In this document: positions 8,038 to 17,211 of the stretch, in pieces | Position numbering within the stretch: position 1 is the stretch's first letter | How the letters are laid out: each line of letters begins with the position of its first letter | Source of the DNA: Tardiphaga robiniae | GTDB taxonomy: Bacteria; Pseudomonadota; Alphaproteobacteria; Rhizobiales; Xanthobacteraceae | Direction of reading: 5' to 3' | DNA: 57,373 nucleotides | Assembly: GCF_001618955.1 (NCBI RefSeq) | Contig: NZ_LVYV01000013.1 | Span: 1 to 57,373 of the forward strand | Position numbers and translations under genes: made by a program | The notes under the pieces: model-generated | What the model saw: the letters and a program-made list of their open reading frames with translations, nothing else | Told to the model about the DNA's origin: nothing | Database searches by the model: none

Positions 8038-8298
8038 TTAGTAGTTGCAGGTCCGGACGCGGCCGACATAGTTGCCGTAGCCGTCATACTGGCGGACCCA
8101 GCCGCAGCGATATCCGTAGCCGTAGTAGCCGTTGTTGGCGGCAATGGCGCTACCGACGACGGCAGCGCCGACAACACCGGCAGCGATGCCGAAGCCGATG
8201 CCCGGGCCCTTGGCCTGAGCCTGCTGGGACGATGCCATGGTGCCGGCAGCCGTGAGAGCAACGAGAGCGAAAGCAGCAATCTTGGACTTGATCGACAT
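8038..8298 (-). CDS. Small exported Gly/Tyr-rich protein
   Basis: The 86-aa product starts with a clear Sec signal peptide (MSIKSKIAAFALVALTAAG, cleavage after AQA). A hydrophobic, glycine- and alanine-rich stretch follows, then a Tyr/Gly repeat (NNGYYGYGYRCG) and a C-terminal part with two cysteines. The start ATG 8298 is preceded by GGAG. Proteins of this build are common and uncharacterised in Bradyrhizobiaceae. The two cysteines could form a disulfide. It is monocistronic with its own terminator. No function can be assigned. Confidence 0.75.
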   Translation of the reverse strand: MSIKSKIAAFALVALTAAGTMASSQQAQAKGPGIGFGIAAGVVGAAVVGSAIAANNGYYGYGYRCGWVRQYDGYGNYVGRVRTCNY

Positions 8299-8469
8299 GG
8301 GATAACTCCATCCTGTTGAAGTGCAGCCATCGTGGCCTGCATGCCAATCAGTCGGAGCCCAAACGGATCAGGTTCGAGACCCGGTCGAACTATTTGGTTT
8401 CAGGATTGTGTCGTCATCCGCGCGGAATATGTCGTCGCGCGAATCGCGCAATCCGCGGTTAACCACACC

Positions 8470-9291
8470 TCACACGCCGGCATCCGGTTCGCGATCAAAC
8501 GCTGTCACGTCGAAGCGATGCATGTCCGCGAGTAATTCGCAGAACGCTTTTGCGCCGTGTGCCAGCAGTTTCTCACCCTTGTCGGCTGATGCTTGCGTGG
8601 CGTCGCCGATCGCGCCGCTGGGATGGAGGTCTTCGGCCTGCCACGCGAATGGCGCGGGTCGACTCGCCGACAGCCAGCGATAGGTCTTCTCCATCGCGAT
8701 CGCTGACGACGCGAAGTTTGCGATCTTGTCGTTGCGCACGTGCTGCGGATAGCGCGCCAGCATGATCGATGTTTCCACGGCGCCGCCATGAATCCCGTGA
8801 CGCAATTCTTCGTCGGTGAACAGGCCATCCGGCGCGCCGAACCGATTCCATCCGCTGGTGGCGACCAGCATGCCGTATTCGGCGCGCAAGTCCTGCGCCG
8901 CGAGCGTCATCGCTGCGCTGTTGCCGCCGTGACTGGTCACGATCACGAGTTTCTGAACACCAGCGCGCGCGACGCTTTCGCCGATCGCGGTCCAGGTCTG
9001 CAATGCGATCTCGGTCGGCAGGGTCAACGTACCGGGGAAGGCGAGGTGCTCGGTTGAAATGCCTACAGGTTGAAGCGGCAGAAACGTCGCCGGAATATCG
9101 GCAGGCAGCAGGCGTTGGACCTCTGCAAGATAAGCCTCCGCAATCATGACGTCAGTGCCGAGGGGCAGATGTGGTCCGTGCTGCTCGGTCGCGGCGAGCG
9201 GCAGCACTGCAATCCAGGAGGCCGGATCGCTCTGGGCGATGTCGGGCCAGTGAATGGCAGTCCAGTCGCGGGGCGGCATGTTGGCAGTCAT
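8470..9291 (-). CDS. Creatininase-family amidohydrolase
   Basis: This 273-aa protein matches the creatinine amidohydrolase/MftE/ArfB family. It has LPLAATEQHGPHLPLGTD with the metal-binding Glu, His and Asp, then TSHGGNSAA, and HGGAVETS with the catalytic Glu. Members hydrolyse cyclic or linear amides using two divalent metal ions. It is transcribed away from an ABC importer that starts 88 bp beyond, so the pair probably shares a regulatory region and possibly a pathway in which the imported N-containing compound is hydrolysed. ATG 9291 is used; a TTG directly before it is less likely. The true substrate may not be creatinine, since the family is functionally diverse. Confidence 0.85.
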   Translation of the reverse strand: MTANMPPRDWTAIHWPDIAQSDPASWIAVLPLAATEQHGPHLPLGTDVMIAEAYLAEVQRLLPADIPATFLPLQPVGISTEHLAFPGTLTLPTEIALQTWTAIGESVARAGVQKLVIVTSHGGNSAAMTLAAQDLRAEYGMLVATSGWNRFGAPDGLFTDEELRHGIHGGAVETSIMLARYPQHVRNDKIANFASSAIAMEKTYRWLSASRPAPFAWQAEDLHPSGAIGDATQASADKGEKLLAHGAKAFCELLADMHRFDVTAFDREPDAGV

Positions 9292-9379
9292 CAAGGTGCG
9301 TTTCTTTGGTCAATTTTGCAGGGTAGTCTGGCAGCAGATTGCTTCCTATCATGGGCCATAACGGTCGACGGAGTCCAAT

Positions 9380-10402
9380 ATGAGCCCGATATCCCTGCTG
9401 CGCGCGTTAACCATTGGCGCACTGGCCGTGATGGCCGCGCGGTCGCCCGCTACAGCGGAAACCAGGCTCGACAAGGTCAGTTTCGGAACGAACTGGGTGG
9501 CCGAGGCCGAACACGGCGGCTTCTTCCAGGCGGTTGCGGACGGCACCTACAAGAATTACGGCCTCGACGTCACCATCGTGCCGGGCGGCCCGAATGTGAA
9601 CAACCGCATCCTGTTGATTTCGGGCAAGCTCGACTTCTTCATGAGCGCGAACACGCTGCAATCCTTCGATGCCGTCGCCAATAATGTGCCGGTGGTCGCT
9701 GTTGCCGCGATCTTCCAGAAGGACCCGCAGGTCTTCCTGGCGCATCCGAATCCCAAGGTGACCAAGCTCGAAGATCTCAAGCCGATGACGCTGCTGATAT
9801 CGAAGGAAGGCGTCGCCGGCTATTTCCAATGGATGCGATCCGAGCTTGGCTTCAGCGCGTCCAAGGTCAAGCCTTACACCTATAATGCGCAGCCTTTCAT
9901 CGTCGACAAGAATAGCGCGATGCAGGGCTATGTCACATCCGAGCCGTTCGTCGTCGAGAAGCAGGCCAATTTCAAGCCAACCGTGATGCTGCTCGCGGAT
10001 TACGGTTTCGATGGCTATTCGACATTGATCGAAACGCGCCGCGAATGGGTCGACAAGAAGCCGGACCTTGTCCAGCGTTTCGTCGATGCCTCGATGATTG
10101 GCTGGTACAATTATCTCTATGGCGACAACAAAGCCGCCAATGAGATCATCAAGAAACTCAACCCGGAAATGACCGATGACCTGCTGGCCTATTCCATCGC
10201 CAAGATGAAGGAATACGGCATCGTCGACTCAGGTGACACGCTGAAAGACGGTATCGGCGCAATGAGCGAAGCGCGTGTTGCCAGCTTCTTCGACAAGATG
10301 TCACGCGCAGGCGTGGTCAAGCGCGACATCGACTATCGCAAGGCCTATACGCTGCAATTCATCAACAAGGGTGTCGGTCTCGATCTCCGGCCGAAGAAGT
10401 AG
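9380..10402 (+). CDS. ABC transporter substrate-binding protein, NMT1/SsuA-like
   Basis: This 340-aa periplasmic protein has a signal peptide ending near PATA-ETRL. The NMT1/ThiY-type fold is visible in VSFGTNWVAEAEHGGFFQA close to the mature N terminus and ISGKLDFFMSAN about 60 residues later. This family binds aromatic or heterocyclic nitrogen compounds, sulfonates or pyrimidine precursors. ATG 9380 has GGAG seven bases upstream. It leads an operon with the ATPase (8-bp gap), the permease and a dehydrogenase. The ligand cannot be read from sequence; the HMP, riboflavin and aromatic sulfonate families are all possible. Confidence 0.85.
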   Translation: MSPISLLRALTIGALAVMAARSPATAETRLDKVSFGTNWVAEAEHGGFFQAVADGTYKNYGLDVTIVPGGPNVNNRILLISGKLDFFMSANTLQSFDAVANNVPVVAVAAIFQKDPQVFLAHPNPKVTKLEDLKPMTLLISKEGVAGYFQWMRSELGFSASKVKPYTYNAQPFIVDKNSAMQGYVTSEPFVVEKQANFKPTVMLLADYGFDGYSTLIETRREWVDKKPDLVQRFVDASMIGWYNYLYGDNKAANEIIKKLNPEMTDDLLAYSIAKMKEYGIVDSGDTLKDGIGAMSEARVASFFDKMSRAGVVKRDIDYRKAYTLQFINKGVGLDLRPKK

Positions 10403-10410
10403 CCCGGCAG

Positions 10411-11217
10411 ATGGTCGAACCTGCCTTGTCGTCGAGCGATACCCCCACCGCCGTGCGCCTGCGCGGTGTCACGAAGGTCTATGACAACGGCACCGTGGCG
10501 TTAGGACCTCTTGATCTCGATATCCGCAAGGGCGAGTTCGTCTCGCTGTTGGGCTCGTCCGGCTGCGGCAAATCTACTGCATTACGTCTGATCGCCGGCC
10601 TGATCGCGCCGTCAGCGGGCACTTTAGATGTCGCTGCGCAGAGCAGCGGTCACGCCATCGGTTTCGTGTTCCAGGAGCCGACGCTGATGCCGTGGAGCAC
10701 AATCCGGGAGAATGTACGGCTGCCCTTGAAGCTGGCGCATATGCCGGATGCTCAATCGAGCGCGCGCGTGAACGAGGTGCTGGCACAGGTCGGTCTCACG
10801 GAATTTGCTGGAGCCTATCCGCGCGAATTATCGGGTGGCATGAAGATGCGGGCGTCGCTGGCCCGCGCGCTGGTGACCGAGCCGGATATCCTGCTGATGG
10901 ACGAGCCGTTTGCGGCGCTCGACGAGATCACGCGCTTCCGGCTCAACAACGACTTGCTGGCGTTATGGCGCGAACTCGGCAAGACGGTCATCTTCGTCAC
11001 CCATTCGGTGTTCGAGTCGGTTTATCTGTCGCAGCGCGTTGTGGTGATGACCTCGCGGCCAGGTCGCGTCAGCGCCGAATGCCGTATCGTATCTGCTGAA
11101 CCGCGCGACGACGCGTTTCGCACCTCGATGGCCTATGCCGGCTATTGCCGCGATGTCTCGCAAGCACTGATCGCGGCCAGTGACGAGATGGCCAATGCCG
11201 CAAAGGCGCGGGCATGA
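10411..11217 (+). CDS. ABC transporter ATPase, SsuB/TauB type
   Basis: The 268-aa cytoplasmic ATPase has Walker A GSSGCGKST, Q-loop VFQEPTLMPW, signature LSGGMKMRASLARAL, Walker B ILLMDEPFAALDE and the H-loop FVTHS. The Q-loop PTLMPW is typical of the nitrate/sulfonate/taurine subfamily. The signature has MKM in place of the more common MQ(Q/R). Its ATGA stop overlaps the start of the permease by 4 bp, which argues for coupled translation and a single importer complex. Confidence 0.92.
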   Translation: MVEPALSSSDTPTAVRLRGVTKVYDNGTVALGPLDLDIRKGEFVSLLGSSGCGKSTALRLIAGLIAPSAGTLDVAAQSSGHAIGFVFQEPTLMPWSTIRENVRLPLKLAHMPDAQSSARVNEVLAQVGLTEFAGAYPRELSGGMKMRASLARALVTEPDILLMDEPFAALDEITRFRLNNDLLALWRELGKTVIFVTHSVFESVYLSQRVVVMTSRPGRVSAECRIVSAEPRDDAFRTSMAYAGYCRDVSQALIAASDEMANAAKARA

Positions 11218-12050
11218 AAGGTCTGGAGCCACTGCCCGCAGTCGATCGCGGTTCGGTCGTGCCGGGCAGCGATATGCAATGGCAGCGCATCGTCTGGCCG
11301 GTGGTCGTGTTCGTCGCTGGAATCGTTTTGTGGGATCTTGTCGTCCGGATCGGCGAAATCCCGCCCTATCTGTTGCCCGGTCCCGTGCTCGTCTTTCAGA
11401 CACTGATCGCCGACTGGTCGGTCCTGTCTGAATCGCTCGGCGTGACATTGCTGACAGCGCTGGAGGGCTTCATCGCCGCGGCCGTCGGCGGCATCGCGCT
11501 GGCGCTGTTGTTCAACCAGTCCAAATGGCTGGAATATTCCCTGCTGCCCTATGCTATCGTGCTGCAGGTGACGCCCGTCATCGCCATCGCGCCGCTGATG
11601 CTGATCTATCTGCCGCAGCAGACTGCCGTCGTCGTCTGCGCCTGGATCGTGGCGTTCTTCCCGGTGCTGGCCAATACGACGCTGGGCCTCAATTCGGTGG
11701 ATCGCAATCTGGCCGGGTTGTTCCAGCTCTATCGCGCATCGCGTTGGCAGGCGCTGCGCTATCTGAAGCTTCCGGCGGCACTGCCGTTCATACTTGGCGG
11801 ATTGCGCATTGCCGGCGGATTGTCGCTGATCGGCGCGGTGGCGGCGGAAATCGCCGCAGGTGCGGCGGGCGCAGGTTCAGGCCTCGCCTACCGCATTTCG
11901 GAATCCAGCTATCGCCTCAATATTCCCCGAATGTTCGCCGCGTTATTGTTGCTGTCCGTTGCGGGGATTGTGATTTATATGCTGCTCGCGCTGGTATCCC
12001 ACGGGTTGTTGCGGCGCTGGCATGAGAGTGCACTGCGAAAGGAAAAATAA
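11214..12050 (+). CDS. ABC transporter permease, SsuC/TauC type
   Basis: The 278-aa inner-membrane protein has about six hydrophobic segments. The binding-protein-dependent permease EAA region lies around RASRWQALRYLKLPAALPFILGG, where the ATPase docks. It overlaps the ATPase stop by 4 bp (ATGA) and shares one base with the next start (TAATG at 12048-12052). Together with its neighbours it forms a complete single-permease importer, presumably homodimeric. Confidence 0.9.
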   Translation: MKGLEPLPAVDRGSVVPGSDMQWQRIVWPVVVFVAGIVLWDLVVRIGEIPPYLLPGPVLVFQTLIADWSVLSESLGVTLLTALEGFIAAAVGGIALALLFNQSKWLEYSLLPYAIVLQVTPVIAIAPLMLIYLPQQTAVVVCAWIVAFFPVLANTTLGLNSVDRNLAGLFQLYRASRWQALRYLKLPAALPFILGGLRIAGGLSLIGAVAAEIAAGAAGAGSGLAYRISESSYRLNIPRMFAALLLLSVAGIVIYMLLALVSHGLLRRWHESALRKEK

Positions 12051-13033
12051 TGGGGACGGGAATATCTTCGGACAAAATCGACCTGCTGATCTATGGACCG
12101 ACGAAGCCGCTGATCAATAATGGTTTCTCGGATCAGTTCGTATTGCATAAGTATGAAACCCAGCACGATCTCGAACGGTTGCCGGCGGGTGTCGCCGAGA
12201 AAATCCGTGGCATCGCCGTGACCGGCCTGGTGCCGACCAATAGCGCGGTGCTGGCGAAATATCCTAAGGTCGAGATCATCTCCAGCTTCGGCGTCGGCTA
12301 CGATCACATCGACGCTAAATATGCCGCCGAAAATGATATCCTCGTCACCAACACGCCGGACGTGCTGACCGAGGAAGTTGCGGATACGGCGCTCGGCCTG
12401 TTTATCGCCACTGCCCGCGAATTCATCAAGGCGGACAAATATGTCCGTTCGGGCCTGTGGCTGACACAGCCTTATCCGCTCACAGTCGGCTCGCTGCGCG
12501 ACCGCAAGGTCGGCATGGTCGGCATGGGCCGCATCGGTCAAGCGATTGCGCGCCGTCTCGACGCCTCGCTGGTGCCGGTGGTCTATCACTCGCGCAACCC
12601 CGCTGCCGGCGTCTCGCACAAACACTATCCTAACCTGATCGAGATGGCGAAGGCGGTGGATACGCTGATCGTCATTACGCCGGGCGGACCGTCGACGGCC
12701 AACCTGGTCAATGCGGAAGTCATGCAGGCGCTCGGTCCGCGTGGCATCATCATCAATATCGCGCGTGGCTCGGTGATCGACGAGCCGGCGCTGATTGCGG
12801 CGCTCAAGTCGGGCACCATTCTGGCCGCGGGCCTCGATGTGTTCGCACAGGAGCCGAAGGTGCCGGACGAGCTGAAGTCCATGCAGAACGTCGTGCTGCT
12901 GCCGCATGTCGGCTCGGCGTCGGTGGTGACGCGCAACGCGATGGATCAGCTGGTGGTCGACAACCTCAAGCTCTGGTTCGCCGGCAAGGCGCCGACGACG
13001 CCGATTGCGGAAACACCGATAAAGGGACGCTGA
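12050..13033 (+). CDS. D-isomer 2-hydroxyacid dehydrogenase (GhrB/GyaR-like)
   Basis: The 327-aa enzyme has a Rossmann motif VGMGRIGQAIARR and the catalytic triad of the D-2-hydroxyacid dehydrogenase family: Arg in NIARGSVID, Glu in FAQEP and His in LLPHVGSAS. It interconverts 2-oxoacids such as glyoxylate or hydroxypyruvate with D-hydroxyacids, using NAD(P)H. Its ATG overlaps the permease stop by one base, so it is made with the importer. This suggests that a breakdown product of the imported compound is a 2-oxo or 2-hydroxy acid. The exact substrate is not resolved. Confidence 0.88.
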   Translation: MGTGISSDKIDLLIYGPTKPLINNGFSDQFVLHKYETQHDLERLPAGVAEKIRGIAVTGLVPTNSAVLAKYPKVEIISSFGVGYDHIDAKYAAENDILVTNTPDVLTEEVADTALGLFIATAREFIKADKYVRSGLWLTQPYPLTVGSLRDRKVGMVGMGRIGQAIARRLDASLVPVVYHSRNPAAGVSHKHYPNLIEMAKAVDTLIVITPGGPSTANLVNAEVMQALGPRGIIINIARGSVIDEPALIAALKSGTILAAGLDVFAQEPKVPDELKSMQNVVLLPHVGSASVVTRNAMDQLVVDNLKLWFAGKAPTTPIAETPIKGR

Positions 13034-13035
13034 TC

Positions 13036-13740
13036 GTGAGACTCGCGTCGGGGCGTCGTCGATATTTTGCGCTGGCAGTTGCCGGTGCGATGCTCGTCGG
13101 CGCGCCGGCGCGAGCTCAGGATGCTGCCACCCTTCGGAAAAACATGATCGGGCAGTGGGAGCTCTCCACCACCGAACGCAGCAAGACCTGTGTGGTGACG
13201 CTGAAGAATGACACGTCACCACAGGGGCTGAAGCTCGAACTCGAACCGGATTGCGCGAAGGCGCTGCCCTTCACCAAGGATATCACAGCCTGGAACATCA
13301 AGGGGCTCGATATCGTCCGGCTGCAGAATCCGACGGGCGAAGCGGTGATCGATTTCACCGAAGTCGAGAGCGGCATCTTTGAAGGCATTCGTACCGGCGA
13401 GGGCGTCTATATCCTGCAGAACCTGGCGGCCGCCCGCTCGCTGACCAAGTCGATGGACCAGATGATTGGCGACTGGTCGATGGTGCGCGGCAGCGGCCGC
13501 ATGGTCTGCGGTCTGACGCTGACCAATACCGAGACGACCCAGGATAATTTCGCCGTGTTCCTGAAGCCGCGCTGCGACCCCCTGGTGGCGAATTTCAATC
13601 CCAAGCAGTGGCGCCTCGAACGCGGCGAATTGCTGATGATGTCGGCCTCAGGCGAGATCTGGCATTTTGAAGCCGACGACAACGCGCAGTGGCGCCGTGT
13701 GCCGGATAGTGCTGACCCACTCATCCTGCTGCGGCAGTAA
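13036..13740 (+). CDS. Exported protein with two AprI/Inh-type protease inhibitor domains
   Basis: The 234-aa product starts at GTG 13036, two bases after the dehydrogenase stop. It has a signal peptide ending near ARAQDA. Two homologous beta-barrel modules follow. The first begins MIGQWELSTTERSKTCVVTL (about residue 36) and the second MIGDWSMVRGSGRMVCGLTL (about residue 141). Each has the W-to-C pattern and the later LxPxCD pair of the Inh/AprI/Omp19 family, whose known members inhibit serralysin-type metalloproteases or, in Brucella, host proteases. Tandem duplication is unusual. No protease gene is nearby. It may simply ride in the ABC operon. Confidence 0.7.
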   Translation: MRLASGRRRYFALAVAGAMLVGAPARAQDAATLRKNMIGQWELSTTERSKTCVVTLKNDTSPQGLKLELEPDCAKALPFTKDITAWNIKGLDIVRLQNPTGEAVIDFTEVESGIFEGIRTGEGVYILQNLAAARSLTKSMDQMIGDWSMVRGSGRMVCGLTLTNTETTQDNFAVFLKPRCDPLVANFNPKQWRLERGELLMMSASGEIWHFEADDNAQWRRVPDSADPLILLRQ

Positions 13741-14005
13741 ATTGGTCGCTCCGATAAAAGACGGCGTAGCTACCGCGGCTGGGGCAATTTCCGCGCGTGG
13801 ATATTGTCAGCGGATCGCTGCCGGCCAGGCGTAAGACTGTTCTTCCCGAAACTCGGTGGAGCGACGGTAGAAGACTATTCTGATATTGCACTGCGTGATC
13901 GGGCTGTCCGCCAAATTCGCCGAGTTCGAAATCTCAGTCGGGTTCGAACCTATTTTCGTTGTGAGTTACCAAGATGGAATGGTTCAAATCCGATTGGAGG
14001 GTGAG

Positions 14006-14701
14006 ATGAAATTTTTCGCCTTGGCTTTTTCGTGCCTTTTATTCTTCTCAATGCCTGCCAACGCAAATGACGCAGACACCTTTAATGCAATGGCCGCATT
14101 GGCGAACAAGGGAGACGCAGAAGCGCAATATCATGTGGGCATGATGTACAATAATGGCATCGGCACACAACAGGATCGTACGCAGGCCTTTGAGTGGTTT
14201 CAAAAATCAGCTGCGTCGAACGACCCGTTGGGAGCCTATAAGCTTGGTTGTTACTATGACGGGCAAGGCGCAGGCATCGTGGAGTCAGACTCGGATCAAG
14301 CTTTAAAGTATAAGCTTGTTTCTGCCGAAGCAGGCTACGCGCTTGCGCAGCACGATGTCGCCAATCTGTATGACAAGCGGGGAAATTCAGAAGAAGCGCT
14401 CAAGTGGTGGAAGAGGGCGGGCGATCAGGGATATCCCGGTGCTCTCTTTGGTTTATCCCGTTTGTATTCTGCCGGAAAAGGAGCGCCAAAGGATCTATCT
14501 TTGTCGTATGCGTATTTCAAACTCTCGAAGCTGGCGCCCGCGAAAAATGTGAATGAGATGGCTGCACTGTTGTCCGAACACGAACTCAAGAACGCAGAAA
14601 AACTGGTGTCCGAATGGAAGCCGCGGACAACTGCTTTAACACTCAAGGCAAAGAGCGGTATTCGAGCAGCAGAAGAATACGTCAAAGCCTTCAAAAACTA
14701 A
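14006..14701 (+). CDS. Exported Sel1-repeat (TPR-like) protein
   Basis: This 231-aa protein begins at ATG 14006 after a GGAGG box, with signal peptide MKFFALAFSCLLFFSMPANA. At least three Sel1-like helical repeats follow: AEAQYHVGMMYNNGIGTQQD, then DPLGAYKLGCYYDGQGAG, then YPGALFGLSRLYSAGKGAPK. Sel1 repeats mediate protein-protein contacts in the periplasm or at the envelope. Codon choice is clearly AT-richer (many AAA, TTT, CAA) than in the flanking genes, hinting at more recent acquisition. It converges on radC with a 15-bp gap. The partner is unknown. Confidence 0.8.
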   Translation: MKFFALAFSCLLFFSMPANANDADTFNAMAALANKGDAEAQYHVGMMYNNGIGTQQDRTQAFEWFQKSAASNDPLGAYKLGCYYDGQGAGIVESDSDQALKYKLVSAEAGYALAQHDVANLYDKRGNSEEALKWWKRAGDQGYPGALFGLSRLYSAGKGAPKDLSLSYAYFKLSKLAPAKNVNEMAALLSEHELKNAEKLVSEWKPRTTALTLKAKSGIRAAEEYVKAFKN

Positions 14702-14716
14702 GCGTTCTGATTTGCC

Positions 14717-15436
14717 TTAGATCAGCTTCAGCCCCTTCAAACTCGAATGGCCGTGTTTACCGACGATGATGTGATCATGCACCGCGATGCCGAGCGGGGC
14801 GGCAACATCGATCACGGCCTTGGTCATCTGTACATCGGCCTGCGAAGGTGTCGGATCGCCGGACGGGTGATTGTGCACCATGATGATGGCCGTCGCGGAT
14901 AGTTCGAGGGCACGCTTCACCACCTCGCGCGGATAGACCGGTGTGTGATCGACAGTGCCGACCTGTTGCACCTCGTCCGAGATCAACTGGTTGCGCTTGT
15001 CGAGGAACAGGATGCGGAACTGCTCCTTGTCGGCGAAGGCCATGGCCGTGCGGCAATAGTCGATCACTGTGGCCCATGACGACAATGCGGTGCGCTGTTT
15101 CAATTGCCCCTTGGCGACGCGGCTGGTGGCAGCGGCGATCAGCTTGATCTCGGTGATGGCGGCTTCACCGAGCCCGCCGACTTCGCGCAGTCGGGTGTCC
15201 GGGGCATGCACGGTTTCGGCAAAGGAGCCGAACTTGGTGATCAGCGATTTTGCCAGCGGCTTCACATCCCGACGCGGCAACGCACGGAACAGCACCATTT
15301 CCAGCAATTCGTAGTCGCTCAGCGCATCGGCGCCGACACTGCGAAAGCGCTCCCGCAGTCGCTCCCGATGGCCATGATAATGCGGCGCTTCGGCAAGACC
15401 CGGCGGCGCAGTCGGATCGATGGGGCTGACGGGCAT
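14717..15436 (-). CDS. radC: RadC family JAB-domain protein
   Basis: The 239-aa protein has an N-terminal helix-hairpin-helix-like region ([20 protein letters not shown], then [10 protein letters not shown]) and a C-terminal JAB/MPN metalloprotease-like domain with the zinc motif [15 protein letters not shown]. The family was named for a radiation-sensitivity allele that was later reassigned, so a direct DNA-repair role is doubtful. ATG 15436 is taken as start; a TTG at 15445 is possible. It follows map by about 100 bp on the same strand. Confidence 0.92.
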   Translation of the reverse strand: MPVSPIDPTAPPGLAEAPHYHGHRERLRERFRSVGADALSDYELLEMVLFRALPRRDVKPLAKSLITKFGSFAETVHAPDTRLREVGGLGEAAITEIKLIAAATSRVAKGQLKQRTALSSWATVIDYCRTAMAFADKEQFRILFLDKRNQLISDEVQQVGTVDHTPVYPREVVKRALELSATAIIMVHNHPSGDPTPSQADVQMTKAVIDVAAPLGIAVHDHIIVGKHGHSSLKGLKLI

Positions 15437-15533
15437 GTGGCGCAAACGCTCGCATGGACATTATCCGCGAGCATGCCGTGCCCGGCTGCATTTGCAACCA
15501 GAAAGTGTTCGTTGCCGTGTGACGATTTGAAGT

Positions 15534-16361
15534 TTAAGCGGCGGGCGTCGGTGGCTGTTCGTTATGCCGCTTGGATAGTGTGAAAATCTCAACGCCAGTC
15601 GCCGTCACGCCGACGGTGTGCTCGAACTGTGCCGATAGCGAGCGGTCGCGGGTCACGGCGGTCCAGCCGTCGGACAGAACCTTCACATGCGGCTTGCCGA
15701 GATTGATCATCGGCTCGATGGTGAAGAACATGCCAGGGCGCAAGGTCACGCCTTCGCCGGGGCGGCCGACATGGATGATGTTCGGCTCATCATGGAACAT
15801 GCGGCCGAGGCCATGGCCGCAGAAGTCGCGCACCACGCTCATCTGCTGCGGTTCGACGAAACTCTGGATCGCATGGCCGATGTCGCCGGTGGTATTACCA
15901 GGCTTGACCACGGCGATGCCGCGCATCAGCGATTCATAGGTGACCTCGACCAGTCGCTCCGCCTTGCGGGCGAGTTCGCCGACGCCATACATACGGCTGG
16001 AATCGCCATACCAGCCCTCGACGATGAAGGTGACGTCGACATTGACGATGTCGCCTTCCTTCAGCGCGCGGTCGCCGGGCATACCGTGGCAGACCACGTG
16101 ATTGATCGACGTGCAGGTCGAATAGCGATAGCCGCGATACATCAGCGTGGCCGGAAAGGCGCCATGGCTGAAGGCGAATTCCCGCACGAAGTCGTCGATC
16201 GCCGAAGTCAGCACACCTGGCTTTACCAGATCGGTCAGCTCGTCCAGGCACAACGACACCAGCGCGCCGGCCTTGCGCATGCCGGCAAAAGCGGCGGGAC
16301 CATGTAGCTTGATCTGGCCGGTTTTGCGCTGGGAGGTTTCGGAGGCTTCGACGTAGCTCAT
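15534..16361 (-). CDS. map: Type I methionine aminopeptidase
   Basis: The 275-aa enzyme removes N-terminal methionine from nascent proteins. Family motifs are STCTSINHVVCHGMPGDR, the metal-binding Asp in VNVDVTF and GDSSRMY, the His in CGHGLGRMFHDEPNI, and the Glu residues in FTIEPMIN and SAQFEHTVGV. The N-terminal extension of about 25 residues is short, as in bacterial type Ia/Ib enzymes. ATG 16361 fits the family length. It lies in the chain mscS-sfsA-map-radC, the usual conserved neighbourhood in Bradyrhizobiaceae. Confidence 0.95.
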   Translation of the reverse strand: MSYVEASETSQRKTGQIKLHGPAAFAGMRKAGALVSLCLDELTDLVKPGVLTSAIDDFVREFAFSHGAFPATLMYRGYRYSTCTSINHVVCHGMPGDRALKEGDIVNVDVTFIVEGWYGDSSRMYGVGELARKAERLVEVTYESLMRGIAVVKPGNTTGDIGHAIQSFVEPQQMSVVRDFCGHGLGRMFHDEPNIIHVGRPGEGVTLRPGMFFTIEPMINLGKPHVKVLSDGWTAVTRDRSLSAQFEHTVGVTATGVEIFTLSKRHNEQPPTPAA

Positions 16362-16492
16362 CAGGTGATCTTGCCAGGCAGGATGCGACGGGAATGTGCG
16401 ATTTGAGGCCCCAATTTAATGGCTGGGGCGGTCAGCGCAAGCCAAAGCAGCCCCTCCAGGACCTCATCGCTCGGTCCCCACGCCAGCCATAT

Positions 16493-17206
16493 TCATGGCT
16501 GAATCGGCACTCGGCCGGCCAGAACGATGCTGCCGTGGTCGATCCGGCAGGTATAGGCGATGGCTTCGACGCCTGCGGCGCAGGCCTTGTCGAAGGCGCG
16601 GCCATAGGCCGGGTCGATATCCCGCGCCAGCGCGAAAGCTGTCGAGGAGCCGATCTGGACCACGAACAGCATCACGGCCCGGGCGCTTGCGGCGACCATG
16701 GCGGCCAATTCGTCGAGATGGCGGGCGCCACGCGCGGTGACTGAATCCGGGAACTCGGCCAATCCCGGCTGGCGCATCATGTGGACGTTCTTGACCTCGA
16801 CATAGCAGGGCGGCCGTGACGGGTGTTCCAGCAGGAAATCCACCCGCGATGCCGCACCATATTTCACCTCGCGGCGGATGGTGTCGTAGCCGGCGAGTTC
16901 GGGGATCGCGTTGGCGGCCAGCGCCTCGGCGACGATGGCATTGGGGTGCATTGTATTGACGCCGACCAGTTCCGGGCCATTGCCGAAATCGGCTTCGATC
17001 AGCTCCCATGAAAAAGGCAGCTTGCGGGTCTTGCTCGGCGACTTCGACAGCCAGACCCGCGCGCCCGGCGCCTGCAGGCCGAGCATCGCGCCGGGATTGG
17101 CGACATGGGCGGTGATCATGCTGCCATCGGCGAGCTCGACATCGGCAAGGAAGCGCTTGTAGCGCCGCAGCAGCGTCGCTGGAACCAGATCGGCCTGTAG
17201 CTTCAT
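16493..17206 (-). CDS. sfsA: SfsA family protein
   Basis: This 237-aa protein matches Sfs[21 protein letters not shown] at the N terminus, [12 protein letters not shown], then [20 protein letters not shown] with the nuclease-like E-x-K, and [16 protein letters not shown]. SfsA has an OB-fold plus a PD-(D/E)xK nuclease-like domain. Its original name comes from sugar fermentation stimulation in E. coli and the biochemical role is unsettled. It starts five bases after the upstream mscS stop, so the two are co-transcribed. Confidence 0.93.
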   Translation of the reverse strand: MKLQADLVPATLLRRYKRFLADVELADGSMITAHVANPGAMLGLQAPGARVWLSKSPSKTRKLPFSWELIEADFGNGPELVGVNTMHPNAIVAEALAANAIPELAGYDTIRREVKYGAASRVDFLLEHPSRPPCYVEVKNVHMMRQPGLAEFPDSVTARGARHLDELAAMVAASARAVMLFVVQIGSSTAFALARDIDPAYGRAFDKACAAGVEAIAYTCRIDHGSIVLAGRVPIQP

Positions 17207-17211
17207 CGGAA

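Noticed and set aside
7855-8319. Open frame starting with GGAGG-ATG
   Set aside because: It crosses the terminator of the 86-aa gene and then runs antisense through that gene. The start region is noted as a finding, but the product is not credible.
13918-14006. tRNA-like strings (GGTTCGAACC and GGTTCAAATCC) before the Sel1 gene
   Set aside because: No 7-bp acceptor stem, D-arm or anticodon arm can be built around them; the T-arm stem does not pair.
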